Source of the DNA: DASVHS01 sp038244815
GTDB taxonomy: Bacteria > Acidobacteriota > Thermoanaerobaculia > Gp7-AA8
Assembly (NCBI GenBank): GCA_038244815.1
Contig: JBBRTB010000001.1
Span: 62,001-126,000 of the forward strand
Direction of reading: 5' to 3'
DNA: 64,000 bases
Part shown: positions 9,257 to 19,007 of the stretch, piece after piece
Position numbering within the stretch: the first letter of the stretch is position 1
Layout: each line of letters starts with the position of its first letter
Notes under the pieces: generated by a model
Database searches by the model: none
What the model saw: the letters and a program-made list of their open reading frames with translations, nothing else
What the model was told of the DNA's origin: nothing
Made by a program: the position numbers and the translations under genes

Positions 9257-11113
9257 TCAGCGAAGATCGCGTGGCAGAGGCCACTCCGGACAACCTGTGG
9301 CCGCGCGTGCAGCCAGCCGAGTGGCCGTGGCCTGCGCTCCCACCGCGAACGCCGCCCGCGCCAGCGCCCAGTCGCGCGTAAACGGATCGTCGAGGCGGTC
9401 GAGCGTCTGCGCGAAGCGCGCATCGTTCTCGGCGAATGCTGAGAGCGCCAGCACGTCGGCGTCTCCCTCCGCCTCCTTCCTCGACCGGGCCACCTCTCCG
9501 CGCGCCTCGGCACTTCGACGAAGGGCGATGAGTGCGCGGCCGCGGTAGTACGCCACCGAGCTCACCGCGCGCGTGCGCCGGTACGGCCGGTAGTGGATCG
9601 CCTGCAGACGCTCCAGGATCTGATCCGCCGAGGCCGGATCGCCGGCGCGCAGCAGCGCCACCGCGATCGAGAACGAGCGCGCCGGCGAAGTCGTGCCGGC
9701 GAGCTCGCGCAGCGCGGCGGCGCGTAGCTGGGCAGGCGGCGAAGGCGGAACGTTCTCCGGCAACCACGTCCCCGCAGTGGCCAGATCATTCTTCTCCATG
9801 GCTCCGCTCACCGCGAACGTCGCGGTCCATAGATAGTCGTCTTCCTTCTGAAGATCGCCGGGGATGCTCAGCACGACGGCGACGGCGACGATGAGCGCGC
9901 CAGCCACAAAAGCGCGACGCTCGATCAGGGTGACGACTCCGATCCCGCCGAGCGCGGCCAGACCGATGAGTAGCGGCAGGCGATGGCGGGTTGTAACGAA
10001 GAACGCCACCGGCGCCACCGCCGCGCACATCGTGTAAACGATGAGGGGCACGGCGTACGGCCGTGCTGAGAAACCGTACAGCGCCAGCGGAACGAGCAGA
10101 GCCCAGGAGATCCACACTCCGCCGAGGGCGCGATCCTTGAGGACCATCGACGGGACGTCGTACGCGTCGTACGCGGAGACGAGCAGCCTGGCCTTCCGGG
10201 CGATCAGCATGACGGCGTGCCCCGGATAGGCCTCGGCGAATGCAAAAGCCTTTTGCGACCAGTAGCGATTCGCTTCCTCGCGCGAGAGCGGCCGGCGCAG
10301 GGCTCGCGCGGCCACCACACGATAGGCCACGTGCATCGTGTCCGGCCCCGGAATGGTCTGCTCGATGTCCTTGACGATTCGCGGCGGAACGCCGCCGTAA
10401 CCGGTCGAGTTCGCGTTCATGCCTTCGTAGAAGACCGTGCCGGGATCCATGAGCAGGAGGCTTCCGGTCATGGCGCGATTGACGAGAAGCACGACGAACA
10501 CGGGCAGTGCCACCCCGGCAATGAACAACGCGTACGGCCTGATTCTCCGCCGCTCCCCGGCCGGCCGGGAGCCCGTCTCGTGGACGAAGAGCAGCGCAAC
10601 GGCGGCCAGCAGAGCCACGGGCCGGTAGATGATGGCCAGGCCGAAACAGAGACCGGCCGCAAACCGCGACCTCGTGAGCAGCATCAGGCCGAGGGAGCTG
10701 AAGAGCAGCAGAAAGATCTCCGGCTCGAGATCGGTCGCGTTCACCAGCGCGGCTCTGCTGCCGAGGATGAGCACCGCGGCGATGACACCGGCTGCGAACC
10801 CGCGCAGTCGCGATGCCATCACGGCCGCGATTGCGGCGACGGCGCTGAGCAACACGATCTGGAGCGTCCGGATGCCGTGAACGCCCAGTCCGATGGCCCG
10901 CAGCAGCGCGATGGTCCACAGATAGCCGGGACTGAGATCGGGAATGCGGTCCCGCGGAATGGCGCCGCTTAGCAGCTCCCCGGAAAACTCGAAATACTTC
11001 GCGAAGTACGTGCGATCGGCAATCGAGTCGATGAGGATCACGCGAAAGATCGTCGCCGCAACGAGCGCCACGCCGAAGGCGATCCATGCGCGCCGCCTCT
11101 CCCGATCGTTCAT
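9257..11113 (-). CDS. GT-C-like integral membrane protein with C-terminal TPR-like tail
   Basis: About 618 residues. The first 430 or so hold ten or more hydrophobic helices with an early charged periplasmic loop (FRVILIDSIADRTYFAKYFEFSGELL, then PDLSPGYLWTI). This layout resembles the ArnT/PMT-like GT-C glycosyltransferases that use polyprenyl-linked sugars. The last 150 residues are soluble and alanine-rich with helical pairs that look TPR-like. No sequence motif pins the donor or acceptor. A TAGCAT box at 11122-11127 is eight bases before the ATG at 11113 (a GTG at 11116 is an alternative). The promoter region is shared head to head with the thiolase gene. Confidence 0.6.
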   Translation of the reverse strand: MNDRERRRAWIAFGVALVAATIFRVILIDSIADRTYFAKYFEFSGELLSGAIPRDRIPDLSPGYLWTIALLRAIGLGVHGIRTLQIVLLSAVAAIAAVMASRLRGFAAGVIAAVLILGSRAALVNATDLEPEIFLLLFSSLGLMLLTRSRFAAGLCFGLAIIYRPVALLAAVALLFVHETGSRPAGERRRIRPYALFIAGVALPVFVVLLVNRAMTGSLLLMDPGTVFYEGMNANSTGYGGVPPRIVKDIEQTIPGPDTMHVAYRVVAARALRRPLSREEANRYWSQKAFAFAEAYPGHAVMLIARKARLLVSAYDAYDVPSMVLKDRALGGVWISWALLVPLALYGFSARPYAVPLIVYTMCAAVAPVAFFVTTRHRLPLLIGLAALGGIGVVTLIERRAFVAGALIVAVAVVLSIPGDLQKEDDYLWTATFAVSGAMEKNDLATAGTWLPENVPPSPPAQLRAAALRELAGTTSPARSFSIAVALLRAGDPASADQILERLQAIHYRPYRRTRAVSSVAYYRGRALIALRRSAEARGEVARSRKEAEGDADVLALSAFAENDARFAQTLDRLDDPFTRDWALARAAFAVGAQATATRLAARAATGCPEWPLPRDLR

Positions 11114-11120
11114 CACCCTC

Positions 11121-11127
11121 TATGCTA
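11121..11127. promoter_or_regulatory. overlapping divergent -10 boxes
   Basis: In the 36-base gap between divergent genes, TATGCT (11121-11126, plus strand) and TAGCAT (11122-11127, minus strand) are nearly the same bases read in opposite directions. The minus box is eight bases from the ATG at 11113; the plus box is 23 bases from the thiolase ATG. The near-symmetry suggests one bidirectional promoter. Inferred from sequence alone. Confidence 0.4.
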
Positions 11128-11149
11128 TCCTCCCGCGCCGGGTGACCTG

Positions 11150-12442
11150 ATGCCTCAAAATGGCCGGCGCGTCGCCGTCGTTCGCGGCGTGCGCACTCCT
11201 TTCGCAAAATCCGGAACCGTCTACGCGCGCCTGACCGCGCTCGATCTCGGCAAGATGGCCGTGACCGAGCTCGTGGAGCGCACCGGCGTCGATCCATCAC
11301 AGGTCGACGAGCTCGTCTTCGGCAACGTCATCCCCTCGGTCAAAGCGCCCAACATCGCCCGCGAGATCGTCCTGGGAACCGGTTTGCCGAAGAAGATTCC
11401 CGGCTACGCGGTGGGCAAGGCCTGCGATTCCGCGGCCCAGGCCATCACCTCCGGCGCCGATCTGATCTACCGCGGCTACGCGGACACGGTCATCGCGGGC
11501 GGGTCGGAGTCGCTGTCGGACGTTCCGATTCTCTTCTCGCGAAACATGTCCGAGGCCTTTCAGCGCGCGGCCAAGGCCAAGAGCCTGGCGGCGAGGCTCG
11601 GCGCGTTCCGGAAGATCCGCCCGAAAGATCTCGCTCCCGACACACCGGCGATCGCCGAGTCGACGACCGGCCTGAGCATGGGCGAGTCGGCCGAGAAGAT
11701 GGCCAAAGAGAACGGCATCTCGCGCGAGGCCCAGGACAAGTTCGCGCTGCAGAGCCACCACCGCGCCGCCAGGGCGACGCAGGACGGGCGGTTCAAGGAC
11801 GAAGTGATGACCGTCATCGTGCCGCCGAAGTACGACACGGTGGTGGAGACCGACAATCTCATCCGCGGCGACTCGACGCTCGAAGCGCTTTCGAAGCTCA
11901 AACCGGTCTTCGACCGCAAGTACGGCACGCTGACCGCGGGCAACTCGTCGTCTCTCACCGACGGCGCCGCCGCCGTGCTGCTGATGTCGGAAGAGAAAGC
12001 GAAGGCCGCCGGCTACAAGCCGATCGGTTATCTGCGCAGCTACGCCTACGCGGCGACCGATCCGTTCGACCAGTTGCTGCAGGGACCGGTGTTCGCGCTG
12101 CCCATCGCGCTCGAGCGCGCCGGACTGACGCTCAAGGACATCGGCGTGATCGAGATGCACGAGGCGTTCGCCGCGCAGGTACTGTCGAACATCCAGTGGA
12201 TCGGCTCGAAGAAGATCGCCCAGGAGAAACTGGGACGCAGCGAGCCGGTCGGCGATATCGATCCCGAATCGATCAATCCTACCGGTGGCTCCATCGCCCT
12301 CGGACATCCGTTCGGCGCGACCGGTGCGCGCATCGTGACCACCGTCTGCAACGAACTGCAGCGCAGCGGGCAGCGGTATGGGCTCGTGACGATCTGCGCG
12401 GCCGGGGGAATCGGCGTGGCGCTGGTGCTCGAGGCGGAATAG
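11150..12442 (+). CDS. acetyl-CoA acyltransferase (thiolase), FadI-like
   Basis: A 430-residue thiolase that would cleave 3-ketoacyl-CoA to acetyl-CoA and a shortened acyl-CoA, the last step of beta-oxidation, or run in reverse. The nucleophile is C92 in GKACDSAAQA, the catalytic histidines are in EMHEAF (H337) and GHPFGATGAR (H386), and the C-terminal acid/base is C416 in CAAGGIGVALVLE. Length and the stretch VYARLTALDLGKMAVTEL match the FadI branch rather than FadA. No FadJ-like partner is adjacent. A FadL-type channel and a secreted esterase are encoded 40 kb away in the window. Confidence 0.9.
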   Translation: MPQNGRRVAVVRGVRTPFAKSGTVYARLTALDLGKMAVTELVERTGVDPSQVDELVFGNVIPSVKAPNIAREIVLGTGLPKKIPGYAVGKACDSAAQAITSGADLIYRGYADTVIAGGSESLSDVPILFSRNMSEAFQRAAKAKSLAARLGAFRKIRPKDLAPDTPAIAESTTGLSMGESAEKMAKENGISREAQDKFALQSHHRAARATQDGRFKDEVMTVIVPPKYDTVVETDNLIRGDSTLEALSKLKPVFDRKYGTLTAGNSSSLTDGAAAVLLMSEEKAKAAGYKPIGYLRSYAYAATDPFDQLLQGPVFALPIALERAGLTLKDIGVIEMHEAFAAQVLSNIQWIGSKKIAQEKLGRSEPVGDIDPESINPTGGSIALGHPFGATGARIVTTVCNELQRSGQRYGLVTICAAGGIGVALVLEAE

Positions 12443-12480
12443 GTCGTCGGTCGTGGGTCCCGGGGGCGTTCGAGCTGCGA

Positions 12481-12508
12481 AGCTCCCGCGACCGGCGACC
12501 GGCGACCC
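12481..12508. repeat. short period-7 tandem repeat (unit CGACCGG)
   Basis: About two and a half copies of a heptamer lie between the thiolase stop and the promoter of the M20 peptidase. The repeat ends directly at the -10 box. Same period but different sequence from the GAGGCCC and CAAAATG runs elsewhere in the window. Confidence 0.55.
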
Positions 12509-12509
12509 C

Positions 12510-12515
12510 TATAAT
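12510..12515 (+). promoter_or_regulatory. -10 box (TATAAT) of a leaderless transcript
   Basis: A perfect TATAAT ends nine bases before the ATG at 12525. RNA would start at or within a base or two of the start codon, which has no Shine-Dalgarno sequence. Confidence 0.65.
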
Positions 12516-12524
12516 CGCAGTCGA

Positions 12525-13904
12525 ATGAAATCGCTTCTGGCCGTTCTTTTCCTCACCGCAGCAACCACTCTCCATGCCGCCGTTCCCCCGCTCGACCCGG
12601 CCACGCGCCAGCTGGTGCACGACATCTACCAGCAACTCATCGAGATCAACACGACCGAGTCGGCCGGCAACATGACCACGGCGGCAGAGGCGATGGCGGC
12701 GCGGCTTCGGGCGGCGGGATTTCCCGCGTCGGATGTCCGCGTGCTCACCCCGGAGCCGCGGCATGGCAACCTGGTGGCCCGGCTCCACGGGAACGGAACG
12801 AAGAAGCCGCTGCTGTTGCTCGCCCACCTCGACGTGGTGGAAGCGCGGCGCGAGGACTGGACGACCGATCCGTTCAAGCTCATCGAACAGGACGGCTACT
12901 TCTATGCCCGCGGGACCGGCGACGACAAGGCCATGGCCGCGATCTGGATCGCCACGCTGATCCGGCTCCGGCAGGAGCACTTCGTTCCCGATCGCGACAT
13001 CATCGTGGCCCTGACCTCTGATGAAGAGAGCGGCGACTACAACGGGGCGAAGTGGCTCCTCGACAAGCATCGCGATCTGATCGATGCCGCGCTGGCCATC
13101 AACGAGGGCGGAGGCGGCGCCATCAAGGACGGCAAGTATCTGTACAACGGCGTCGGCGCGAGCGAAAAGGTGTACGTGACATTCCTCCTCACCGTCCGGA
13201 ACAAGGGCGGACACAGCTCCGTCCCGCGGAACCCGAATGCGATCTACCAGCTCGCCGACGCCCTGACGCGGCTCGCGCACTACGACTTCCCGGTCAGGCT
13301 CAACGAAGTCACGCGCGCATATTTCCATCGGCTGGGAGAGATCGAAGGCGGCGATCTGGGCGCGGACATGCGTGTGCTCGCGGATCGGGACGACATGGCC
13401 GCGGCCGCCCGCGTTGCGGAGACTCCCGCACTCAACGCGCGCATGCGCACGACCTGTGTGGCCACGAGACTGGCCGCCGGTCACGCCGACAACGCGCTGC
13501 CGCAAACGGCCACGGCCACCGTGAACTGCCGCGTGTTGCCCGGCGAGGATCCGGAAGCGGTGCGCGGCACGCTCCTGAGCGTGATCAACGATCCGGCCGT
13601 CGAGGTCACCTGGATCGACAAAGCGAAGCCCAGTGTCCCTTCGCCCCTGGATCCCGCGATCATGCAGCCGGTCGAATCGCTGACGCGTGAGTTCTGGGAC
13701 GTGCCCGTCGTGCCGCTCATGGCTGCCGGCGCGAGTGACGGTCTCTATCTGCGCAATGCCGGCATCCCGACGTACGGCCTCTCCGGAATCTTCGGCGACA
13801 TCAACGAGAGTCGCGCGCACGGAAAGGACGAGCGCGTCGGGGTGAAGCAGTTCTACGACGCCGCACAATTTCTCTATTCATTGGTGAAAAGGCTCGCTTC
13901 GTGA
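12525..13904 (+). CDS. secreted M20-family metallopeptidase
   Basis: A 459-residue di-zinc peptidase with a signal peptide (MKSLLAVLFLTAATTLHA). Metal and catalytic positions are in LAHLDVVEA (H101), GTGDDKA (D133-D134) and SDEESGDYN (E167-E168, the general base pair); the NKGGHSSVP lid segment is also present. The family cleaves dipeptides or N-acyl amino acids. The frame is open upstream to 12453, but ATG 12525 gives the signal peptide and sits behind TATAAT. Its stop overlaps the next gene's GTG. The exported location suggests peptide scavenging. Confidence 0.85.
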   Translation: MKSLLAVLFLTAATTLHAAVPPLDPATRQLVHDIYQQLIEINTTESAGNMTTAAEAMAARLRAAGFPASDVRVLTPEPRHGNLVARLHGNGTKKPLLLLAHLDVVEARREDWTTDPFKLIEQDGYFYARGTGDDKAMAAIWIATLIRLRQEHFVPDRDIIVALTSDEESGDYNGAKWLLDKHRDLIDAALAINEGGGGAIKDGKYLYNGVGASEKVYVTFLLTVRNKGGHSSVPRNPNAIYQLADALTRLAHYDFPVRLNEVTRAYFHRLGEIEGGDLGADMRVLADRDDMAAAARVAETPALNARMRTTCVATRLAAGHADNALPQTATATVNCRVLPGEDPEAVRGTLLSVINDPAVEVTWIDKAKPSVPSPLDPAIMQPVESLTREFWDVPVVPLMAAGASDGLYLRNAGIPTYGLSGIFGDINESRAHGKDERVGVKQFYDAAQFLYSLVKRLAS

Positions 13905-15943
13905 GCGTGGTGCACGCGGTCTGCCCGCACGACTGTCCCGATACCTGTTCGATGGATGTGACCGTCGAGAACGGCCGGGCCACGCGCATCGACGGCAACC
14001 GCGAGCATCCCGTCACGCAGGGATTTCTCTGCACGAAGGTGTCGAAGTATCTCGAGCGCACGTACCACGCCGAACGCCTTCTCTATCCGCAGATCCGCAC
14101 CGGCACGAAGGGTCAGGGCAAGTTCCGCCGCGCCACCTGGGACGAAGCGCTCGCACTCGTCGCCACGCGCCTGCAGTCGATCATCGATTCTCCGGACGGA
14201 CCGCAGGCCATCCTTCCCTACTCGTACGCCGGGACCATGGGTCTGATCCAGGGATCGTCGATGGATCGCCGCTTCTTCCATCGCATCGGGGCGTCGCTGC
14301 TGGCACGCACGATCTGTTCGTCCGCCGGCGGCGAGGCGCTCCATCTCACCTACGGCACGCGCATGGGCACGGACACGGAGAGCGTCGGCGAGGCCAGGCT
14401 GATTCTGCTGTGGGGCACGAACACACTCACCGCCAACCCGCATCTCTGGCCGTTCATCCGGAAGGCGAAGGAGAACGGCGCCAGCGTGGTCTGCCTCGAT
14501 CCGCTGCGCACGCGCACGGCGGCCGCCTCCGACCAGCACATCGCGCTGCGCCCCGGGACGGATGCGGCGTTTGCGCTGGCCATGATGCACGTCCTCTTTC
14601 GGGAGAAGCTCGACGACCGCCGGTATCTCCAGGAGATGACCCAGGGATGGGAAGGTCTGCGCCAGCGCGTGCTGAACGAATACCCGCCGGAGCGCGTGGC
14701 GAAGATCTGCCGCGTCCCGGCGGACACGATCGAGCGTCTGGCCATCGAGTACGGGACAAAGCGCCCGGCCTTCATCCGGCTCAACTACGGATTGCAGCGC
14801 CACGCCGGCGGCGGGTCGGCGGTGCGTGCGATCTCGCTGCTGCCCGCGGTGACCGGCTCGTGGAACGACGCCGGCGGCGGCTGCCAGCTCTCGACCTCGA
14901 AGACCTTCTCCCTGAATGAGAGTGCGCTGGAACGGCCCGATCTCATCGCCCCCGGCACGCGCACCATCAACATGTCGCGCCTGGGCGAAGCGCTCGTCGA
15001 TCTCCACAATCCCCCGGTCCGGGCCATGATCGTCTACAACTCGAACCCCGCCGCGGTCGCGCCGCAGCGCCAGAAAGTGCTGCAGGGCCTGGCGCGCGAG
15101 GATCTGTTCACGGTCGTCCTCGAACATTTCCAGACCGACACCGCCGACTACGCCGACGTGATTCTTCCGGCCACGACGCAGCTCGAGCACGAGGACCTGC
15201 ACAAGGCTTACGGACATCTGTATCTCATGTTCAATCATCGCGCCATCGATCCGCTCGGAGAGTCGTTGCCGAACAGCGAGATCTTCCGCCGCCTCGCCGC
15301 GACGATGGGCCTTCCCTTCCCCGAGCTCCGCGAATCCGACGACGAAATGATGCGTCAGGCGTTGCCCGCGACCGTGTCGCTGGACGAGCTGCGCGCCAGA
15401 GGCTGGATGCGCATCGATGTCCCCTCGCCCCACATGCCGTTCAAGCTGGGCACGAGATTGTGCACACCCAGCGGCAGGATCGAGATCGAATCACCTCGAT
15501 TCACCGCCGCGGGCGTCGATGCCCTGCCCTCGTACGTTCCGCCTTACGAGTCGGAGGAACGCGATCCGGAGCTGGTTTCCCGCTACCCGCTGGCATTGAT
15601 CTCTCCGCCCGCGCATGAATTCCTGAACTCGACGTTCGTGAACGTCCCGTCGCTTCGCCGCTCGGCCGGCAAGCCGACGCTGGAGATCCACGCCGACGAC
15701 GCCATGCAGCGCGACATCGGCGCGGGCGACCGGGTGTCCATCTACAACGATCGCGGAACCTTCGTGGCCGAGGCCGTGATCACGGACCGGGTGCGGCCGG
15801 GCGTGGTGTCCGCGCCGTCGGTGTGGTGGCCAAAGCTGACCGGCAGCCGCACCAACGCCAACCACACCACCTCGGAAGCGCTCACCGATCTGGGCGCGGG
15901 TGCCACGTTCTACGACAATATGGTGGAGGTGCGCCCGGCATGA
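13901..15943 (+). CDS. molybdopterin-dependent oxidoreductase with N-terminal 4Fe-4S site
   Basis: A 680-residue enzyme of the DMSO-reductase superfamily. Cysteines C8, C12, C16 and C44 (CPHDCPDTC...FLC) form the Fe-S site; then come the Mo-bis-MGD domains and the C-terminal dinucleotide domain (ISPPAHEFLNSTF...DDAMQRDIGAGDRVSIYNDRG). The expected metal-ligand region is ICSSAGGEA, with no in-frame TGA. There is no Tat signal, so it is probably cytosolic. Start GTG overlaps the upstream stop (GTGA). No electron-transfer subunit lies next to it. Substrate cannot be told from sequence. Confidence 0.88.
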   Translation: MSVVHAVCPHDCPDTCSMDVTVENGRATRIDGNREHPVTQGFLCTKVSKYLERTYHAERLLYPQIRTGTKGQGKFRRATWDEALALVATRLQSIIDSPDGPQAILPYSYAGTMGLIQGSSMDRRFFHRIGASLLARTICSSAGGEALHLTYGTRMGTDTESVGEARLILLWGTNTLTANPHLWPFIRKAKENGASVVCLDPLRTRTAAASDQHIALRPGTDAAFALAMMHVLFREKLDDRRYLQEMTQGWEGLRQRVLNEYPPERVAKICRVPADTIERLAIEYGTKRPAFIRLNYGLQRHAGGGSAVRAISLLPAVTGSWNDAGGGCQLSTSKTFSLNESALERPDLIAPGTRTINMSRLGEALVDLHNPPVRAMIVYNSNPAAVAPQRQKVLQGLAREDLFTVVLEHFQTDTADYADVILPATTQLEHEDLHKAYGHLYLMFNHRAIDPLGESLPNSEIFRRLAATMGLPFPELRESDDEMMRQALPATVSLDELRARGWMRIDVPSPHMPFKLGTRLCTPSGRIEIESPRFTAAGVDALPSYVPPYESEERDPELVSRYPLALISPPAHEFLNSTFVNVPSLRRSAGKPTLEIHADDAMQRDIGAGDRVSIYNDRGTFVAEAVITDRVRPGVVSAPSVWWPKLTGSRTNANHTTSEALTDLGAGATFYDNMVEVRPA

Positions 15944-16722
15944 TGGCTTACGCGTTCGCCGGAATCCTGATGACCGTCGTCTGGATGGCGATCATCTATC
16001 TCAATGAGACGCACAATCTCCTGAGCTGCGATCATTTCAAGACCGTCGGACTCAAATTCTTCGGCTATGGCTGGCTGGGACTCTTCCTCATTCTCCTCGG
16101 CGTGCTCGTGGCGAACGCGGCGAGCAACCCGGCCCGGGCCAGCGATCTGGCGCGCACACCGTTCTACGCGCTCTTCTCGCTGCACGCCATTCTGGTGATG
16201 TTTCTGATCGGCTGGTGGCTGGCCACGAGCCGCCCGCCCCTCCGCGAGTTCCTGAGCATCCAGCGCGAGCGTCCCGGCGAGGCGGTGCTCACGGGGCTGG
16301 CCGTCGGAGTGGGCGGATGGGTATTCACGCTCGTCGTGGCATTCGCCATCGCCATGCTGCTCAACGCCGCCGGTCTGATCGGGAATCCGAAGCCGTCGCC
16401 GGTGATCGGGTTCATGGCCTCGATGCCGATCTGGAAGAAGGCACTGCTGGTTCTGTCGGCGATGACCGTGGAAGAAGCATTCTTCCGGGCCTGGCTGCAG
16501 AAGCGGGTCGGCCTCATCGCCTCCACGACGCTGTTCGCTCTCGCGCATTTCACGCTCGGTCAGCCGCTGCTGCTGATCGGCGTGGCAGTGATCTCGCTCG
16601 TCATCGGTTTCACGTTCTACCGCACGAAGAATGTTGTGCCCGGCGTGATCGCGCACGGCGTGTTTGACGCCGTGCAGCTCTTCGTGATCATCCCGATCGC
16701 CTTTCAGGTGGCAGGCCTCTGA
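15940..16722 (+). CDS. CPBP-family intramembrane metalloprotease
   Basis: A 260-residue protein with about eight membrane helices. The glutamate motif EEAFFR (E178, E179, R183) is followed by FALAHF (H203) and a late HGVFDAVQ histidine, the three signatures of CPBP/Rce1-like proteases. The start ATG at 15940 overlaps the stop of the oxidoreductase (ATGATG); a longer upstream frame runs through that gene and is not used. The family includes bacteriocin-immunity and prenyl-protein proteases; its partner here is unknown. Confidence 0.82.
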   Translation: MMAYAFAGILMTVVWMAIIYLNETHNLLSCDHFKTVGLKFFGYGWLGLFLILLGVLVANAASNPARASDLARTPFYALFSLHAILVMFLIGWWLATSRPPLREFLSIQRERPGEAVLTGLAVGVGGWVFTLVVAFAIAMLLNAAGLIGNPKPSPVIGFMASMPIWKKALLVLSAMTVEEAFFRAWLQKRVGLIASTTLFALAHFTLGQPLLLIGVAVISLVIGFTFYRTKNVVPGVIAHGVFDAVQLFVIIPIAFQVAGL

Positions 16723-16727
16723 TCGCG

Positions 16728-19007
16728 ATGACCTCACGCGCAGCGGATCGGCGCGATCTCTGGTGCATGGCGCTTCTCGTGGGCATCGCAACAGTCTTTT
16801 TCTCGGACGTGCTCTTCGCCGGTAGCAACTTCTACTACCGCGATCTGTTCATCTACCACTTCCCGATGAAACACATTGTCCGGGAGGCGATGATCAGCGG
16901 CGAATTCCCATTCTGGAACCGCTTTTACTCGAACGGCCAGCCCCTCGCTGCCAATCCTGCGTATGAGCTCTTTTATCCACCGCAGTGGCTGATTCTCACC
17001 GGCTCGTACACCTTCGGGTTCGCTCTTCACATCCTCTTTCATGTCTACGCTGCCCTCGTCGGAACATTTCTCCTGTTGCGGACGATGACGCTCGGCCGCG
17101 CCGCGGCAACCTTCGGGGCACTCTCGTTCGGCATGGGCGGCTTCCTTCTCGGATCCATGACGATGCTGCCGACATTTTTCGTCTGGGCGCTCGCACCCCT
17201 GGTGGGATGGAGCATCGTTCGGGCGTTGTGCGCACCGGGCCCTTCGACCGTCGCGGTGGCGGCTCTTCTGGCGGGTGTGCAATTGATCATCGCCGAGCCG
17301 ATGGCCATCCTGCAGGTGTGGCTGCTGATCGCGGTGTGCGTGCTGGTATTCGCTCGCCGCCAAACGGGCGTCCTGGCCGCGATCGGCGGGGCAGCGATGC
17401 TCGTGGCCGCCGTTTTGATCGTTCCGGCGATCGACCACGCCCGGGACTCCGCTCGGTCGCGTGGGATCGCCTTCAACGTCGTTCGGCAGTATTCGCTGCC
17501 GCCCTCTCGCCCGCTGGAGATGGCCATTCCACACCTCTACGGTGTTCTCGACCCGTTCGCCGCTGCGTATTGGGGGGCGGCGGCCTTCGATCGTGGCGCG
17601 CCATATCTCTCCAGCCTTTACAACGGCATCGCCGTGGCCATTCTCGTCCTGGCCGGACTGATTCTTCGCGCACGGGGCTCGTTAACCGTCGTGGTGCTGA
17701 GCCTCATCTCTTATCTGCTGGCCATCGGCGATCGCACCCCGTTACTACGGGCCCTGTACGACGCCGGAATCGCGCGGGGCATTCGTTACCCCGAAAAGTT
17801 CGCCGCCCTCGCCGTCGTCACGATGACGTTCTTCGCAGCATCCATCGCTGACCGCCTGCTCTCAGGAGATGAGAAGGCGCGCCGGTCCGCGATCGCGGCG
17901 GGACTGATCATCTTCCTGATCAGCGTCGTGCCTCTGTTCTTTGCGCGATCACTCGGCCAGCCAAGGCTGGAAGCTCTGGCGCGGAGAGAGTGGCTGATCG
18001 GACTGGCCTTCGCTGCCGCGGCCACGTTACTCCTGGCCGCTCTTCCGCGCGTCCCCCGACGGGCCTGGCTGCTGGTGGCATTCGCGGTGGTGCTGCTCGA
18101 CCTCGTCCTCGTCGACAGTGAGCTCGTCACGCGCATGCCCAGGTCATTCTTCACGCCACCAGCCGTCGTGGCCGGCTTCGAGGCCGATCGAAACGACTAT
18201 GAAGTCATGCATCGCGGCGAATGGAACGCGGAGGATCCGAACTATCACGCGCTGCGCGCCGCCTTCGGCCCGTGGTTCTCGCGCAATGGACTGCAGCCAT
18301 TCTCACTCGACGCCTGGGGAGTGCGCAGCGCGCTCGAGCTGGACTTCGACGAGACAGCACTTCTCCCAACTCACGATCTGCTCGATGCGATGATGAAGGT
18401 CGGCAACCGAGGATTTGCGCACTGGGCGGAATCGTTCGCAGCGATCTCGAATGTGCGTTATCTGGTCGACTATCTTCCACTTGCCAATGTGCTCTCGCAG
18501 CATGGGCCGGTCGAGCAGGCCCGAATGGTTCGCCTGACGCATCTCCCTTCGACAGGGCGCTACTACTTTCCGCAGCAGATCGTGCATGCCCTGACCCCGG
18601 ACGATGTCGTCGCATTCATCGAGAGAACCGGCATCCAGCGGCCGGTCGCGTTCGTGCCGTTCGTCCCGCCAACACCGGCACGGGCGCAAGTGCTGAATGT
18701 GAGCGAGCGTGCAAACGGTGCCACGATCGACGTCATATGCGAGGAGAGGGCACTTCTCGTGGCCACGGTCACACGCCACAAGTACTGGCACGCAACGATC
18801 GATGGAAAGCCGGCGCCGCTGCTTCCGGTGAACATCGCCTATCAGGGATTGATGGTGCCGGCCGGCCGCCACCGAGTGGAGATGCGTTATCGCAACCCGC
18901 TCGTCATCGCGGGGGGGATGGTGACCGTGCTGAGCGTCGCGGCGTGCGCAGCCGTGATCGCTACTGCTCCGACACGACCACGCCATCGCCCTCGAAGCGG
19001 ATCTTGA
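16728..19007 (+). CDS. YfhO-like multi-pass membrane protein
   Basis: A 759-residue protein with twelve or so hydrophobic helices and a soluble C-terminal beta-rich part (about 590-720). The N-terminal loop YYRDLFIYHFPMKHIV...FPFWNRFYSNGQPLAANP is the hallmark of the YfhO/PF09586 group of GT-C membrane proteins, some of which glycosylate lipoteichoic acid or other cell-surface polymers. It starts five bases after the CPBP stop. Its 3' end overlaps the convergent TPR-AIM24 gene by 47 bases, which is unusual for two real genes and may allow antisense interference. Confidence 0.72.
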   Translation: MTSRAADRRDLWCMALLVGIATVFFSDVLFAGSNFYYRDLFIYHFPMKHIVREAMISGEFPFWNRFYSNGQPLAANPAYELFYPPQWLILTGSYTFGFALHILFHVYAALVGTFLLLRTMTLGRAAATFGALSFGMGGFLLGSMTMLPTFFVWALAPLVGWSIVRALCAPGPSTVAVAALLAGVQLIIAEPMAILQVWLLIAVCVLVFARRQTGVLAAIGGAAMLVAAVLIVPAIDHARDSARSRGIAFNVVRQYSLPPSRPLEMAIPHLYGVLDPFAAAYWGAAAFDRGAPYLSSLYNGIAVAILVLAGLILRARGSLTVVVLSLISYLLAIGDRTPLLRALYDAGIARGIRYPEKFAALAVVTMTFFAASIADRLLSGDEKARRSAIAAGLIIFLISVVPLFFARSLGQPRLEALARREWLIGLAFAAAATLLLAALPRVPRRAWLLVAFAVVLLDLVLVDSELVTRMPRSFFTPPAVVAGFEADRNDYEVMHRGEWNAEDPNYHALRAAFGPWFSRNGLQPFSLDAWGVRSALELDFDETALLPTHDLLDAMMKVGNRGFAHWAESFAAISNVRYLVDYLPLANVLSQHGPVEQARMVRLTHLPSTGRYYFPQQIVHALTPDDVVAFIERTGIQRPVAFVPFVPPTPARAQVLNVSERANGATIDVICEERALLVATVTRHKYWHATIDGKPAPLLPVNIAYQGLMVPAGRHRVEMRYRNPLVIAGGMVTVLSVAACAAVIATAPTRPRHRPRSGS

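Noticed and set aside
13901..15943. Selenocysteine in the molybdopterin oxidoreductase, as in formate dehydrogenases
   Set aside because: No TGA lies in frame; the ligand region reads ICSSAGGEA with ordinary codons.
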